Shown in pieces: positions 46,922 to 58,480 of a stretch of 64,000 bases of DNA. The translations under genes and the position numbers were made by a program. Below the pieces are notes generated by a model. That model had not been told where the DNA came from and searched no databases. It was given only the letters and a program-made list of their open reading frames with translations. Each line of letters opens with the position of its first letter. Position 1 is the first letter of the stretch. Source of the DNA: Eonycteris spelaea (lineage: Eukaryota; Chordata; Mammalia; Chiroptera; Pteropodidae); NCBI GenBank assembly GCA_003508835.1, contig PUFA01000538.1:171288-235287 (forward strand). The letters are read 5' to 3'.

Positions 46922-47118
46922 GTGTTCTGCAATTAAAAGAAGATACTATTGAAAATTTGCTGGCTGCAGCTTGTCTCCTGCAGCTGACTCAAGTCATTGA
47001 AGTCTGCTCCAATTTTTCTCATAAAGCAGCTCCATCCTTCAAACTGCTTAGGGATCGATCATTTGGAGATGTTCAGGGATGTACAGAGCTCCTGAGTGTG
47101 GCACATAAGTACACAATG
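46922..47118 (+). CDS. KLHL4: KLHL4 exon C (end of BTB, start of BACK) with compensated frameshift
   Basis: Acceptor 'gaaccatctag' ends at 46921; donor gtaaaa starts at 47119. The 197-base exon (2+195) keeps frame overall. It encodes [18 protein letters not shown], then [14 protein letters not shown], and after a gap [21 protein letters not shown]. The middle reads [13 protein letters not shown] in the actual sequence, but shifting by one base gives the conserved family peptide [13 protein letters not shown]. The cause is an extra T in the run 47013-47017 and a missing C between 47056 and 47057. An automatic annotator would accept this exon without noticing that 13 residues are wrong. Confidence 0.88.
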
Positions 47119-49816
47119 GTAAAATCAATTGCTTTGAATTAATTTGTAGTAATATAGTAACACAATATCTAACTTACTGATTTGTTTTACTGATATATAT
47201 GTGTATGTGTGTATAATATGTGTGTATATGTGTGTGTGTGCGTGCATATGTATAAAATCTTTCCAAGTAAATATTACAATGTTGGGATAAAATCAAAAGT
47301 CACTATAAACTCATAATTTGCAAATGATTTACACATAACAGACATTAGATTAAAATATTTGTCTGGTTGAGCTGTATTCAAGCAAGTTTCTCATTTTGAA
47401 ACCAAAAAGGTTTAGTTAAATCTCAAAGCATGGGAAAATGAAAATATTAAATCGTACAAGCACATGTTTCAAGTCAAATCCATACTATTAAGAAAATACA
47501 ATCTTTCTGATGTTTTTTCACTGTTAGAACTTTAGTTTGTAAAATTGTACAAATTATGATTTCTAATGAAATTTCAATATTGTTCAATAAGGAAAAGCTA
47601 CTATGAATGGATTAATATTAACTAGTATAGCTTTGAGAAATATCAAAATTAGTAAATAAGACAATTCTGTTAAAGGGACTTTTATGCCTTAATGAAAACA
47701 TGTATTTTGGTTAAAAGTAATTTGCAGTTCACTCCTTTAACCTAACTACCTTAAAATGCCTCTCAATTCTGTTAGCAATTATAATGACTTAAATGAAGAT
47801 GTTCATATATTGTAATTCTTTGAAAGTTGCATGGACCAAAGCTATATTTATTCAGATAAGTGACAATGATGTGAAAGATAGATTGTCTGTAAGGAGGCAA
47901 GAAAAAGTAGACAGAAGATGTTAAATATGCCCTTACCATTAATGCTAACAATTCCCTCATGCAGAGAAGAAAATGAACTTTTTTTAACTTCTGAAGCAGA
48001 GAATGCAAGAGATGGGTCTTTTTGTGAAGTGCAACCAAAAGATAAATATTTCAAGCTAAGAAAATTATTATAGTTATTTAAGATTCAAAGCTAAAAGGCA
48101 AGTACATAAAAGTGAACAATTGAGAATCACACCTAAAAATAAAATTAAATTAACATTACAATTTTAGGATTGAGATGCCTATAAATAAAGAGTATTTTTT
48201 TCTGGAGCTTTACACAGACCTTAAAATTTTTAAATTTATAATATTTGAATTCTCTAAAATTTCTTGTGAAACTTTTCATTTCTTCTTTCCATCTCTGGTC
48301 ATTTTTCAAAATTTGAACTTTCAAACATACTCCTGAAACAATACCATTATATGGAGAACAATATTATAATGGATGGGTATTTTAATATACGTTATTTAAG
48401 TATGCTATTTATATTCCTGTATCCTAAATGCAGATGACATATAATCTATACAAACAGCAGTCATATAGTTCAAAGGTTAATCCAACCATAAAAGCCAAAC
48501 ATGAAAACTTCCTGTTAAATTACTTAAATTCTTGAACTAAGTATTAAGAGTTTCCTGTCTGTTATCTTACTTTTGCAGACAAAACACATCTGATAAACAG
48601 CTTGAATTATTTTTGTTGCTTAAAATCAACCTCTTTTCCCTTTCCTATTATATGAATTAAACTGAGTTTTAAAGCAGGATGTGTATAAAAATGCAATACT
48701 GTTTTCCCCTATAATGCAATACGTTAATCCCCCTACTTTAGTTATTTTATCTATCATAAATGAAATAAAATAGGTAAAGTTCTTGTTATAACAATGCTTT
48801 GTAATGCCATACTGATAGTATAAAAAACGTAAATAATTTTAATGTCTAAGAATAATGTTAAATTCTAAGGATTCAATTACAGTTGTTTGAATCATAAACT
48901 GAGTAAAACAGATTGTCCTCACTAATATGAGTGAGCCTCATCTAGAAACGCCAACACAGACACATCTGGAATAACGTTTGGCCAAAAGTCTAGACATTCT
49001 ATGGCTCAGTCAAGTTGACACATAAATTTAACCACCACAATCATATAAGTAATAGTTTGCATCGATGAAACATTCAGCAAGTATGCTAATTCATTTAATA
49101 AGTTTTACAACACTGTAAGTGTAGATTAAAAAAATGAATACCAAACCAAATAGCACGCTTGTGAAAGTGCATAGAAGAAAGTGTTTACCTTGAAATTAGG
49201 AACAAAATAATTATAAAATAAACAATATAAATTTAATCTTTAAACTTAACTAAATACTCCTCTACAGTGCTGAATATTGAAATACCATATTTAGATACTT
49301 TAAAGCAATACATTAATTTTCTTATTTACACTAGCATACTATATTGCCAAGCAATTTTCAATAGTTTCATCAGACCTAACAAAGTATATTACAAAACAAA
49401 TTTCTGACTATACTGAAATATGACCATCATATAAATCATTTTAATCATTTCTTAACTTTCTCAAATGTATAATCCAATTTGATTGTATATGACTCACATT
49501 AGCCATCGAGTAGGTTTTACACACTGGGATGTGCTCTTTCTCTTACTATGTCTCTCTCTTTTTTTCTCTCTCTCTCATTTAGTTCTTTTTCCTTTTCTTC
49601 CATTAGAGAGTGAATAGAAAGTATATATAATGAAACACTGAGTCTTCCATCATATTGATACAGTTCAGAATTTACATATACTACTAGTAATAGATAACTG
49701 TACATTTTAGAGTGTTTTATTTCTTTCTTAACACTTTCATAAAAATTGTTACTTATGAAAGGCAGTTGCAGTATTGAATAAAATAAAATAATACTACAGG
49801 TTTAGGTTTTAGTCCA
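47119..49816. other. KLHL4 intron, microsatellite and possible old repeat
   Basis: TG-rich microsatellite at about 47195-47250 and a TC tract at about 49535-49580. At 48930-49045, 'ggctcagtcaagttgacaca' followed by 'taaatttaaccaccaca' looks like a common old mammalian repeat end (possibly an LTR fragment), but I cannot name it. The rest is unassigned. Confidence 0.45.
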
Positions 49817-50254
49817 TACAGGCATACTTCTTTTTACTGCACTTTACTTTAATGCACTCTGTAGATAATGCATTTTTACAATTGATGGTTTATGGTGATG
49901 TTGTGTCAAACAATTCTGTCAGTTATATTTTCACAATAGTATTTGCTCATTTTATGTCACTGTTTCACATTTTGATAATTCTCTCAATATTTTGAACTTT
50001 TTCATTATTATATTTATTGTAGTGATCTATGATCAGTGATATTTAATGTTACTATTGTAATTGTTTTGAGGTACTATGAACTGTACCTATATAAGGTGGT
50101 AAACTTAATTGATAAATGTGTGGGTTCTGATTGCCCAACCAACAAGCCATTTTACTGTCTCTTTCCATCTCCTCTGGCCTACCTATTCCCTGCGATACAA
50201 CAATAATGACATAAGACTTATTTACATTTTATTAGGTCAATTAATAACCCTACA

Positions 50255-51830
50255 ATGGCCTCTAAGTGTTTAAGTGAAAGGAAAAGTTGCGTGTCTCTCA
50301 ATTTAAATCAAAAGCTAGAAATAATTAAGCTTAGTGAGGAAAACATGTCAAAAGCTAAGACAGGCTGAAAGCTAGATCTCTTATGCCAAACAGTTGGTCA
50401 ACTTGTGAATGAAAATGAAAGTTGTTGAAGGAAATTCAAAACAATACTCCAGTGAACACATGAATGGTAAGAAAATGCAACAGCTTTATTGCTGATATGT
50501 TGAAAGTTTTAGTGGTCTAGATAAAAGATCAAACTAGCCGCAATATTCCCTTAAGCCAAAGCTAAATCCAGAGAAGGCCATAACTCTCTTCAAATCTGAG
50601 AGAGGTGAGGAAACCACGCGGAAAAAGTTTGAAGCCAGCAGAGGTTGCTTCATGAGGTTTAAGAAGTCATCTCCATAACATAAAAATGAAAGATGAAGCA
50701 GCGAATGCTAATGTAGAAGCTGAAGCAAGTTATCTAGAAGATCTAACTAAGATAATTAATAAAAGTGAGTACACTAAACAACAGATTTTCAATGTTGATG
50801 AAATAGCCTTATTTTGGAAGAAGATGCCATCTAGGACTTTCAGAGCTAGATAGGAGAAGTCAATGCCTGGACTCAAAGTTTCAAAGGACAGGCTGACTCT
50901 CTTGTTAGCAGTTAATGCAGTAAGTGAATTTCAGTTGAAGCCAATGCTCAGTTACCATTCTTAAAATTCCAAGGCCCTTAAGAATTATGCTAAATCTACT
51001 CTACCTGTGCTTTATAAATCTAACAACAAAGCATGCATGAGAGTACATCTGTTTACAACATGGTTTACAGAATATTTTAAGCATACTGTTGAGACCTACT
51101 GCTCAGAAAAAGAAAAAAAAAAGATTCCTTTCATGATTAATATATATATATTTTTTATGCCTGCTAACATGCAATCCATTCTGCCATTCTGTAGCCCATG
51201 AATCAAGGAGTAATTCTCACTTCTTAGTCTCATTAAAAATATATTTTGTAAGGCTATAGCTGCCCTAGATAATGTTTCCTCTGATGAATCTGGGAAAAAT
51301 AAATTGAAAATCTACTGGAAAGAATTCTTCATTCTAGATGCCATTAAGAACATTTGTGATTAGAATGTTCTAAATATCAAATTACCAGGAATTTGGAAGA
51401 AGTTGATTCCAGCTGTCATAGATGACCTTGAGGGGTTCAAGGCTTCAGTGGAGGAAGTACCTGTGGATGTGGTAGAAATAGAAAGAGAGCTAGAATTAGA
51501 AGTGGAGCCTGAGGATGTGACTAAATTGTTGCAATCTCTTGATAAGACTTTAATGGATGAGAAGTTGATTCTTATAGATGAGCAAATAAAATGTTTTCTT
51601 GATATGAAATCTACTCCTGGTGAAGATGTAGTGAAGATTGTTAAAATGACAACAAAAGATTTAGAATATTACTTAAATTTAGTTGATAAATCAGTGACAT
51701 GTTTTGAGAGGATTGACTTCAAATTTTAAGGAACTTCAACTGTAGGCAAAATTCTATCAATAGCATTGTGTGCTACAGATAAATCATTTGTGATAAAAAG
51801 TCATTTGATGCATCAACCTTCGTTTTTTTT
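50255..51830 (+). pseudogene. Tigger1 transposase relic (pogo/CENP-B family)
   Basis: Begins ATG at 50255, encoding MASKCLSERK and NLNQKLEIIKLS of the helix-turn-helix DNA-binding part. Later come NVDEIALFWKKMPSRTF (first catalytic Asp of the DDE region), FTTWFTEYFK, VETYCSEK, and an open 108-codon stretch 51403-51729 with [26 protein letters not shown] and [11 protein letters not shown]. Single-base shifts and stops break it elsewhere. The last part, after 52550, is cut off by the L1 insertion. It cannot encode an active transposase. Confidence 0.82.
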
Positions 51831-51839
51831 GTAAAAATG

Positions 51840-52550
51840 CAGTTTATTTTCTTTTTAATTAAATTTATTGAGGGTGACACTGATAACGATGCTATGTAGG
51901 TTTCAAGTGTACAATTCAACAACACATCACATGTACATTGCATCGTGCGTTCACCACCAGTCAAATCTCCTTCCAGAGCCATATATTTTACCCCTTTACC
52001 CTTATCTACCTCCCTCCCTTCCCTCTGATAACCACTAAACTATTGTCTGTGTCTATGAGTTTTTGTTTGTTGCTCTTGTTTATTTGTTGCTTTCAGTTTT
52101 ATATCCCACATATAAGTAACATATGGTATTGAACTTTTTCTGTCTGACTTATTTTACTTAGCATAATAATTTCAAGATCCATCCATATTGTCACAAATGG
52201 CAGTATTTCCATTTTTCTTATGGCTTAGTAATATTGCATTGTATATGTGTACCGCATCTTCTTTATATTATCATCTATCAAAGGACACTTTGGTTGTTTC
52301 CATGTCTTGGTCACTGTGAATAATGCTGCTATGAACATTTAGGTGCATATATCTTTATGGATAAATATTTTCAACTTTTTTTTGGTAGATTCCCAGGAGA
52401 AGGATTGTTGGGTCATATGGTAATTTTATTCTTAATTGTTCAAGAAAGCTTTATATTGTCTTCCACAGTGACTGTATTAATTTATATTTGCACAATGTAA
52501 AATTTTTCTCCACAATGTCTCCAACAATTTGTCATGATATACTTTCAGGG
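51840..52550 (-). mobile_element. LINE-1 3' end inserted into Tigger1
   Basis: Starts with T-rich reversed tail at 51840-51865, followed by 'attgagggtgacactgataa' and the usual reversed L1 3' region ('ttcaagtgtacaattcaaca', 'aaccactaaactattgtctg', 'atccatattgtcacaaatgg'). It is 5'-truncated at about 52550, after which the Tigger1 reading resumes. Confidence 0.85.
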
Positions 52551-52907
52551 ATCATTTCTACAGTTCATTGTTTTCTTGTTTTAAGAAATTTTCAGCCACC
52601 CCAGCTTCATCAACTACCACCCTGATCACTCAGTAGCCATCAACATAAATGCAAGACCCTCAACAAACAAAAAGATTATGTGTCACTGAAGGCTCAGATG
52701 ATGATTATCATCTTTTATCAATATAGTGTTGTTAATTAAAGTATGTGCATTCCTCTTGTAGACATAATGTTATTAAATACTAGTAGACTACAGTATGGTT
52801 TAACATAAATTCTGTATGCACTGGGAAATAAAAAAATAAAAATGTGTGACTCACGTTATTGTAGTGGTCTAGAATTGAGCCAACAATATCTTTGAAGTAT
52901 GCCTATA

Positions 52908-53645
52908 TGTTGCCATTTACTGCAAGGAGATTAAACAATTCACATAGCCTGTTTTCTGATCAGAATAATTCCACTTCCTACAAGGCCAAATTAGTGATGA
53001 CAATGTTTGTGAAAGAAATCCTTAAAGTGTGAAGTACTGTACACATGTAATGTGTTATTAGTGTAGTACTAGCTCCATTATTTTACTATAGGTTAGGGGC
53101 TTTTCAACTAGGGACATCTGCCGCAGTAAGAACCACAGATCTACCTCACTCGCTCACCTTAGTCATAAGAAGGCACTTTGTCTAAATAGGCATGTTAAAT
53201 GGGAATTTATGGTATCAGGGCTTCCTCATGGGTCTATCAAAATCAGTGATTATTGTATGGATAACTTTGATATTAGGGCAACTCAGTTGAACAATATCTA
53301 AACTCAGAGAAGAGCTGAGAGAATTATATGACTTTTCCAGATCACCCAGTCACTCAGAAACTTTCTTAAGCTACTTCCAGAATATCTATTTATTGTGCAA
53401 CATAAATTACCAGCTAGACACATTTATCTACATTTCAGAAGTATATTTTTTCATTATATTAAAAACTTGATGTCTTTACTATAAAAAATGTAAATAATCC
53501 TTGTTATCAAAAATATATATAACATTATAAATCAGAAAAAAAATACATACTTGTGTTTTGATGAACAAAGTTGAAGCTTGGCTACCTGAAATTTGATACT
53601 TGACAAAATACAAGAGAATACAATGACAGAAGGAAAATTGAGGTA
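52908..53645. other. KLHL4 intron sequence, no feature seen
   Basis: No gene or clear repeat recognised. Confidence 0.5.
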
Positions 53646-53649
53646 AAAT

Positions 53650-54280
53650 ATGTAAAAATATGGAAAACAGTATAGAGGTTTCTCAAAAAATTAAGAATAG
53701 AATTGCCATATGACCCAGCAATTCTTCTGGGTATCTACCCCAAAATTTTAAAAACTCTTATTCATAAAGATATATACACTTCATTGAAACATTATTCATG
53801 GTGGCCAAAACATAGGAACAACCAATGTGTCCTTCAATAGATGATTGGATAAGAAGATGTGGTACATACATAAAATGTAATATTGCTCAGCTATAAAAAA
53901 AAAAAGATGAAATATTGCCATTTGTGACAACATGGATGGATCTTGAGATTATCATGCTAAGCAAAATAAGTCAGACAGGAAAAGTTGAGAACCATGTAAT
54001 TTTACTCATATGTGGGATGTAAATCTGTAAGTAGCAAAAAAAAAAACCACCCAAAAATCTCGTAGACAATACTTTAGTGGTTGTCAGAGGGAAAGAAGGA
54101 AGGAGAGTACATAAGGGTAAAGGAGGTCAAATATATGGTGACAGAAGGAGCTTTGACTTTGGGTGGTGAACACACAATGCAATATACAGATGATATATTG
54201 AATTGTATACTTGAAAACTATATAGTTTTATTAACCAATATCATCCCCAATACATTTAATAAAAATAAAAAAAATAAATA
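53650..54280 (+). mobile_element. LINE-1 3' end (bat-like subfamily)
   Basis: Begins in the ORF2 end ('gaattgccatatgacccagc', 'aattcttctgggtatctacc') and continues to 'tttgggtggtgaacacacaa', 'atacttgaaaactatatag' and an A-rich tail with 'aataaaaataaaaaaaataa'. The 'gtggtgaacacacaatg' type of tail is one I associate with bat L1s. It ends about 625 bases before exon D. Confidence 0.8.
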
Positions 54281-54904
54281 TAACCCCATCTTTCCTCCAA
54301 AAATGTACAAGAAACCCTTTAAAATATTCTGAATCTGTAGATTATCGTTTATTATAAAAGATGTCATTTCCTTGGTTAACAGAAGACCATGCTTCTCCAT
54401 AAAGAGAAAAAAAACTTTTTTATCAGTCATTTTTTTCTCATCTCAAAGAAATTCAGTATGTTGTCCTCTAAATATACAGGCAGAGCTACCTCTCCCAGGC
54501 CTTCAAGAAAACCTCCACCTTGAAAATTTTCAACCTTTCTCCTAAGGTGTTTGGCTGATGACCAACTCAACATTAGTCAGTTCTGAAGTCAAGCTGTTGT
54601 CACCTACAACAGCTGAAAGAGAAAATCATCAGTGTCCAATTGGACACTATCTATGAACTGTGGAGCAGTTAAGGCCTTCTTTTGTGTTTTTAAATAATCC
54701 CCAGTATAATCATTTGACTCTTTAGCTTCAGAATGTTCCTTCATTCCCTTGTCATGGGCAGCAATAGCACCTATTTATTATAAATGCATATATTTATCTC
54801 TCTGGTCTGTTCTGAAGTTTAACAAAGTGAAATGCTTTGATATGCTTATTTTGTTAATAAGTTTATAAAGTACAATTTTTTAGTAGAAAACCTTTCTTTT
54901 CTAG
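54281..54904. other. KLHL4 intron sequence before exon D
   Basis: Unassigned intronic DNA leading to the acceptor 'ttcttttctag'. Confidence 0.5.
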
Positions 54905-55117
54905 GAACACTTCATTGAGGTAATAAAGAACCAAGAATTCCTCCTGCTTCCAGCTAATGAAATTTCGAAACTTCTGTGCAGTGATGACATTAATGTGCCT
55001 GATGAGGAGACTATTTTTCATGCTCTAATGCAGTGGGTGAGACATGATGTGCAGGCTAGGCAACAAGACCTAGCAATGCTACTTTCTTACATCAGACTGC
55101 CATTACTTCCGCCACAG
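54905..55117 (+). CDS. KLHL4: KLHL4 exon D (BACK domain), intact
   Basis: Acceptor 'ttcttttctag' ends at 54904; donor gtatgg starts at 55118. Length 213 bases, 71 codons, phase 0 at both ends. It encodes [43 protein letters not shown], and ends [14 protein letters not shown], all hallmarks of the BACK domain that positions the Kelch propeller relative to BTB. No stop or frameshift. This exon argues that the gene is under selection, at least until recently. Confidence 0.92.
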
Positions 55118-56300
55118 GTATGGAAATTTACCCAGGTAATGTAAATTATAGTTCAAAGTACCATTAAGCACGAATCAATTTCTTATTTGTCTCAATTTAT
55201 TTTATTCAGAGGTTTTCTAGTAATTGAAGTGTACAGGATATGTTTTGCAAAGACATCCTTCAATTAGCAGTATAAATAATAGAGAGTGAGGAAACAAGGA
55301 TTAAAAAAACCTGCAGATAATTCCTAAACTTCAGCATACTCGTTAGTTTCAGTTTCCTCTCACAAACAGCACTTGTAACAAGCAGAAAAAAAAATGACTG
55401 AACTAACTCTTTTTTTCCCTGCCTACCTTATAGGAAAAATGACAATAATTAAATAATTAGTACAAAAACATCCAAGAGGAGACTCTAGAAAGGTGTTAGA
55501 TCTGGATCATACCAACTAATATGGGTAATCAACTGCTATGATTCAAAGCATAATATAGTAGTTTCAGATGCACTAAAGCATCATTATAATGACATCCCCA
55601 TGATGTATTCTGAAGAATTGTAGTAAAAATGATTCTAAAACCAAATACCCTTGGATAAGATACAGGACTGACCCCACTTCATACTGAATTCTAGCATGTG
55701 AAGTTTAGTGATGTTGGAGTGCAGTTTTTCTTCATAATTCTACTATTGCTAATATAACCACAATTTATTCTTTATAGTAAATTGACCAATAGTACGTATA
55801 ATTTGTATATTACATATACATGAAATACATTGCACATATGCACACTTCATTATATTATAAGCTATGGCTGAAGTCCTCAAACATCATCCACTTTGGGAGG
55901 AGAAAACTTATCTGGACTTAGTGGATCAGTAGAAACCATAAATATTAAAATTATATTATATTTCAACAAAATTATTATATTAAATATTAATATTGAAAAA
56001 TAGGTAAAATTTGCTGATAGTTTCTCCTACTTTTCACTTTTTAATTGTTAATTAAATCCCATGGAACTACTTATTCACTCTTAGGAATCTGTCCATATGC
56101 AATGAAATAATATTGACTAATCTCCCGGGTGCAACAAATTTATCCAAAGGGCAAGGCAATAGTAATATCAAGAGGGAAACATTAAAACATGTATGTCACT
56201 TTAGACCTAAGTTTAGAATCTATAGAAATTTTGTTTCTATGAATGTGTATATTCTTGTGTGTGTTAGTCTCATTAGAGGGTCTATATCATTTATCAGATT
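55118..56300. other. KLHL4 intron sequence after exon D
   Basis: AT-rich, no feature recognised. Confidence 0.5.
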
Positions 56301-56305
56301 CCTTA

Positions 56306-56470
56306 AGGCGGTACTGCTCAAAAAGTCCCTGGACCAGCAACACAACATTTCCTGGGAGCTTGTTAGAAGCTCAATTTCTTAGTCACCTACCGCAGACCTA
56401 CTGAAACAATTTCTGGGGGTGAGGCCAAAGAATGTGTGTTTTAACAAGTTTTCCAGATAATTTTTAGATA
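56306..56470 (+). mobile_element. MER5A-type hAT MITE
   Basis: 'gtccctggaccagcaacaca', 'cctgggagcttgttagaagc', 'cgcagacctactgaaacaat', 'ttctgggggtgaggcc', 'gtgtgttttaacaagttttc' follow the MER5A consensus order. Confidence 0.85.
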
Positions 56471-56689
56471 TGCAAAATTTCAAGATGCACTAATATAAAG
56501 AATCAGTGGCCCTTAACTTTACACTGTTTTAAGTCTACATGACATTCTTTCAACAAAATGCTTAGTTTGGACTTCTCTTAAATTATTGGAATGAGGGGAA
56601 ATTTCCAGCCCAAAAACACAATTAGTGGTGCCTTGACCTCCCAACCCTGGATATGCCTTAAGCCTCAAATGTGGACTGTGCACTTTTCC

Positions 56690-56990
56690 TGATGATGGTA
56701 GTGGTGGCTAGTGTCAACACAGAATATGCATTTTCCAAAACAAAAAGAAATCTAACTATGGGAGGCGAACACACAGTGTGTGGGTGAATACATGTATACA
56801 TGTATACATATATATGGTGTATATATATATGCACCATATATATGTATACACCATATATACATATATATATATGTATGTATGCATGTATGTGTACACACAC
56901 ACACACACACTCCTTATTGTTAAAGTGTACAGCTGAAACTTATTGGATTTCATTAACCAAAGTCACCATAAATAAGTAAATAAAGTCATG
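56690..56990 (+). mobile_element. L1 3' tail with CA/TA microsatellite
   Basis: 'gaaatctaactatgggaggc', then 'gaacacacagtgtgtgggtg', a long TA/TGTA/CA microsatellite at 56777-56910 and 'gttaaagtgtacagctgaaa' ending in 'aataagtaaataaa'. It is the same 3' UTR family as 38210-38435. Confidence 0.75.
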
Positions 56991-58004
56991 AGAAGGAAAA
57001 AAGAATTCAAAGAATTCAAAAGTGACCTTAACCAATGTTCTAGAAATTAAATGTATGAAAAGAATGGTGATAAATCTCTGAAGAATATTTTTGAAAGAAA
57101 AATAATTACATAGCCCGGTTTCAAACCTATTTTCAGCAGTGTGTGCATTAAGAAAATTCTGAGGGTCTCACTAGCCAAGTCAAAAGAGTGATCCATGAAA
57201 GATAACAAGTGAATTGAGAACAGAGCTGGCATTAACCAGTCCAGAACAGGAAACTTTAAAAAAGTTTTATAGAGTGAGATTAAGCAGTCTGTTAACAGCC
57301 TACTTGTTATTCCTCCCTATGATACTGTGGACCACCAAAGTCAAAGGAATTAATCTAAATGACCTTTTACCCTATTCAATTAGTGTCTTATTGTCTTCCA
57401 GGAAGTGATGGTTAGAAAAATTAATTATCTACTATTGCTGATGGATTAGCTAGTTACTAAACATGTACTTTACTGATGTACACATGTACATGTACAGATT
57501 TTTAAAAAGACCTATTTTCAGATTACTTTACAGAAGTGATTTGATAATGAAAATACAGCCTTTTATTGGTGATTTTATTTTATTTTAAATGGGTATATTT
57601 GTACTACATCCCCTAAAACCACCAAAAACATGGCTCCTTCTCAGCTACTTGCCATATACTGGGAGATACTTGCTTTATGCATACAAAGCCATTCTTTTTG
57701 AGTGTTTTCAATAAGACATTTTATGAGTGCTCTTTCTCTTTCGCTCCACAAGAGTATGCATTTATATATTCAAAAGATGAATATGTCTAGTAATCTGCAT
57801 AGATCATTAGCTAATATCATGAGTCTTTTCATCATTTTAAAACATAAGTGGACATAAACATGTTCCTAAATAAGTTAAAATATTAAATAACAACAGTTGT
57901 ACATTTGAATTAGCTTGAGCTTTCTCCAAAGTTACATAAATAAAAATATATTCTTTCTAATGATGAGTTTTTCACTTCATATACTGTACATCATTACTTT
58001 TCAG
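56991..58004. other. KLHL4 intron sequence before exon E
   Basis: No feature recognised until the exon E acceptor. Confidence 0.5.
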
Positions 58005-58191
58005 TTACTGGCAGATCTTGAAAATAGCTCCATGTTTACTGGTGATCTTGAGTGTCAGAAACTCCTTATAGAAGCTATGAAGTATCATCTCTTACCTGAA
58101 AGAAGACCCATGATGCAAAGCCCTCGAACGAAGCCTAGAAAATCAACTGTAGGGGCACTTTATGCTGTGGGAGGCATGGATGCTCTGAAAG
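58005..58191 (+). CDS. KLHL4: KLHL4 exon E (end of BACK, start of Kelch repeat 1), intact
   Basis: Acceptor 'cattacttttcag' ends at 58004; donor gtaaca starts at 58192. Length 187 bases (62 codons plus one base). It encodes [18 protein letters not shown], then [31 protein letters not shown] and GGMDALK. The ALYAVGG motif begins the first Kelch blade. The HLLPERR and SPRTKPRKS motifs are shared by the KLHL1/4/5 group; the SSMFTGDLE segment points to KLHL4. No damage seen. Confidence 0.92.
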
Positions 58192-58289
58192 GTAACAGGA
58201 AAAATCAATTAATTTAGAAAGTGTTATTCAAAAAAGAAGATAAACTTTTTACACCAAATTATGAGGGTGGTATTGAAGCCATATTAAAT

Positions 58290-58480
58290 GTGTGGATCAG
58301 GGAGGAGGTAGAAAAGAATAAAGGGGGCCAAAAATATGGTGACAAAAGGAGAATTGTCTTTGGGTGGTGAACACATAATACAATATACAGATGATGCATT
58401 ATTGAATTGTGTACTTGAAACCTGTACAATTTTATTGACCAATGTCATCCAATAAATTTAATAAACAATAAAAAGCAAAG
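58290..58480 (+). mobile_element. L1 3' tail (bat-like subfamily), 100 bases after exon E
   Basis: 'aatatggtgacaaaaggaga', 'tttgggtggtgaacacataa', 'gaattgtgtacttgaaacct' and 'accaatgtcatccaataaat', then an A-rich tail. Same family as 53650-54280. Confidence 0.8.

Larger units (their letters stand above)
49819..52905 (+). mobile_element. Tigger1-type pogo DNA transposon, nearly complete
   Basis: The left end reads 'caggcatacttc' and the right end 'gaagtatgccta', an inverted repeat typical of Tigger1. It is flanked on both sides by TA (49817-49818 and 52906-52907), the pogo target duplication. A transposase relic lies between. An L1 fragment (51840-52550) is inserted near the 3' end of the transposase; without it the length is about 2.4 kb, as expected for Tigger1. 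It sits in the intron between KLHL4 exons C and D. Confidence 0.85.
43502..58191 (+). other. KLHL4: KLHL4 gene, internal part (five exons)
   Basis: Five consecutive coding exons with GT-AG borders and matching phases on the + strand. The intron lengths are 375, 2739, 7786 and 2887 bases. The protein is a BTB-BACK-Kelch family member, a class that typically acts as substrate adaptor for CUL3 ubiquitin ligases; the specific substrates of KLHL4 are not well known. KLHL4 is preferred over the paralogues KLHL1 and KLHL5 because of [27 protein letters not shown] and [14 protein letters not shown]. Exon 1 (N-terminal region) and the Kelch exons after the first blade start are outside the window. The intron downstream of 58191 contains L1 from 60602 to the end. 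No promoter is visible. As read, the first three exons are broken by indels and the last two are intact. Confidence 0.85.

Noticed and set aside
56658..56953. Two - strand frames over the microsatellite at 56777-56910
   Set aside because: Translation of CA/TA repeats in an L1 tail.
43502..58191. Processed (retro)pseudogene of KLHL1 or KLHL5
   Set aside because: The exons are separated by introns with proper splice sites and phases, and residues favour KLHL4, so it is the native gene, not a retrocopy.
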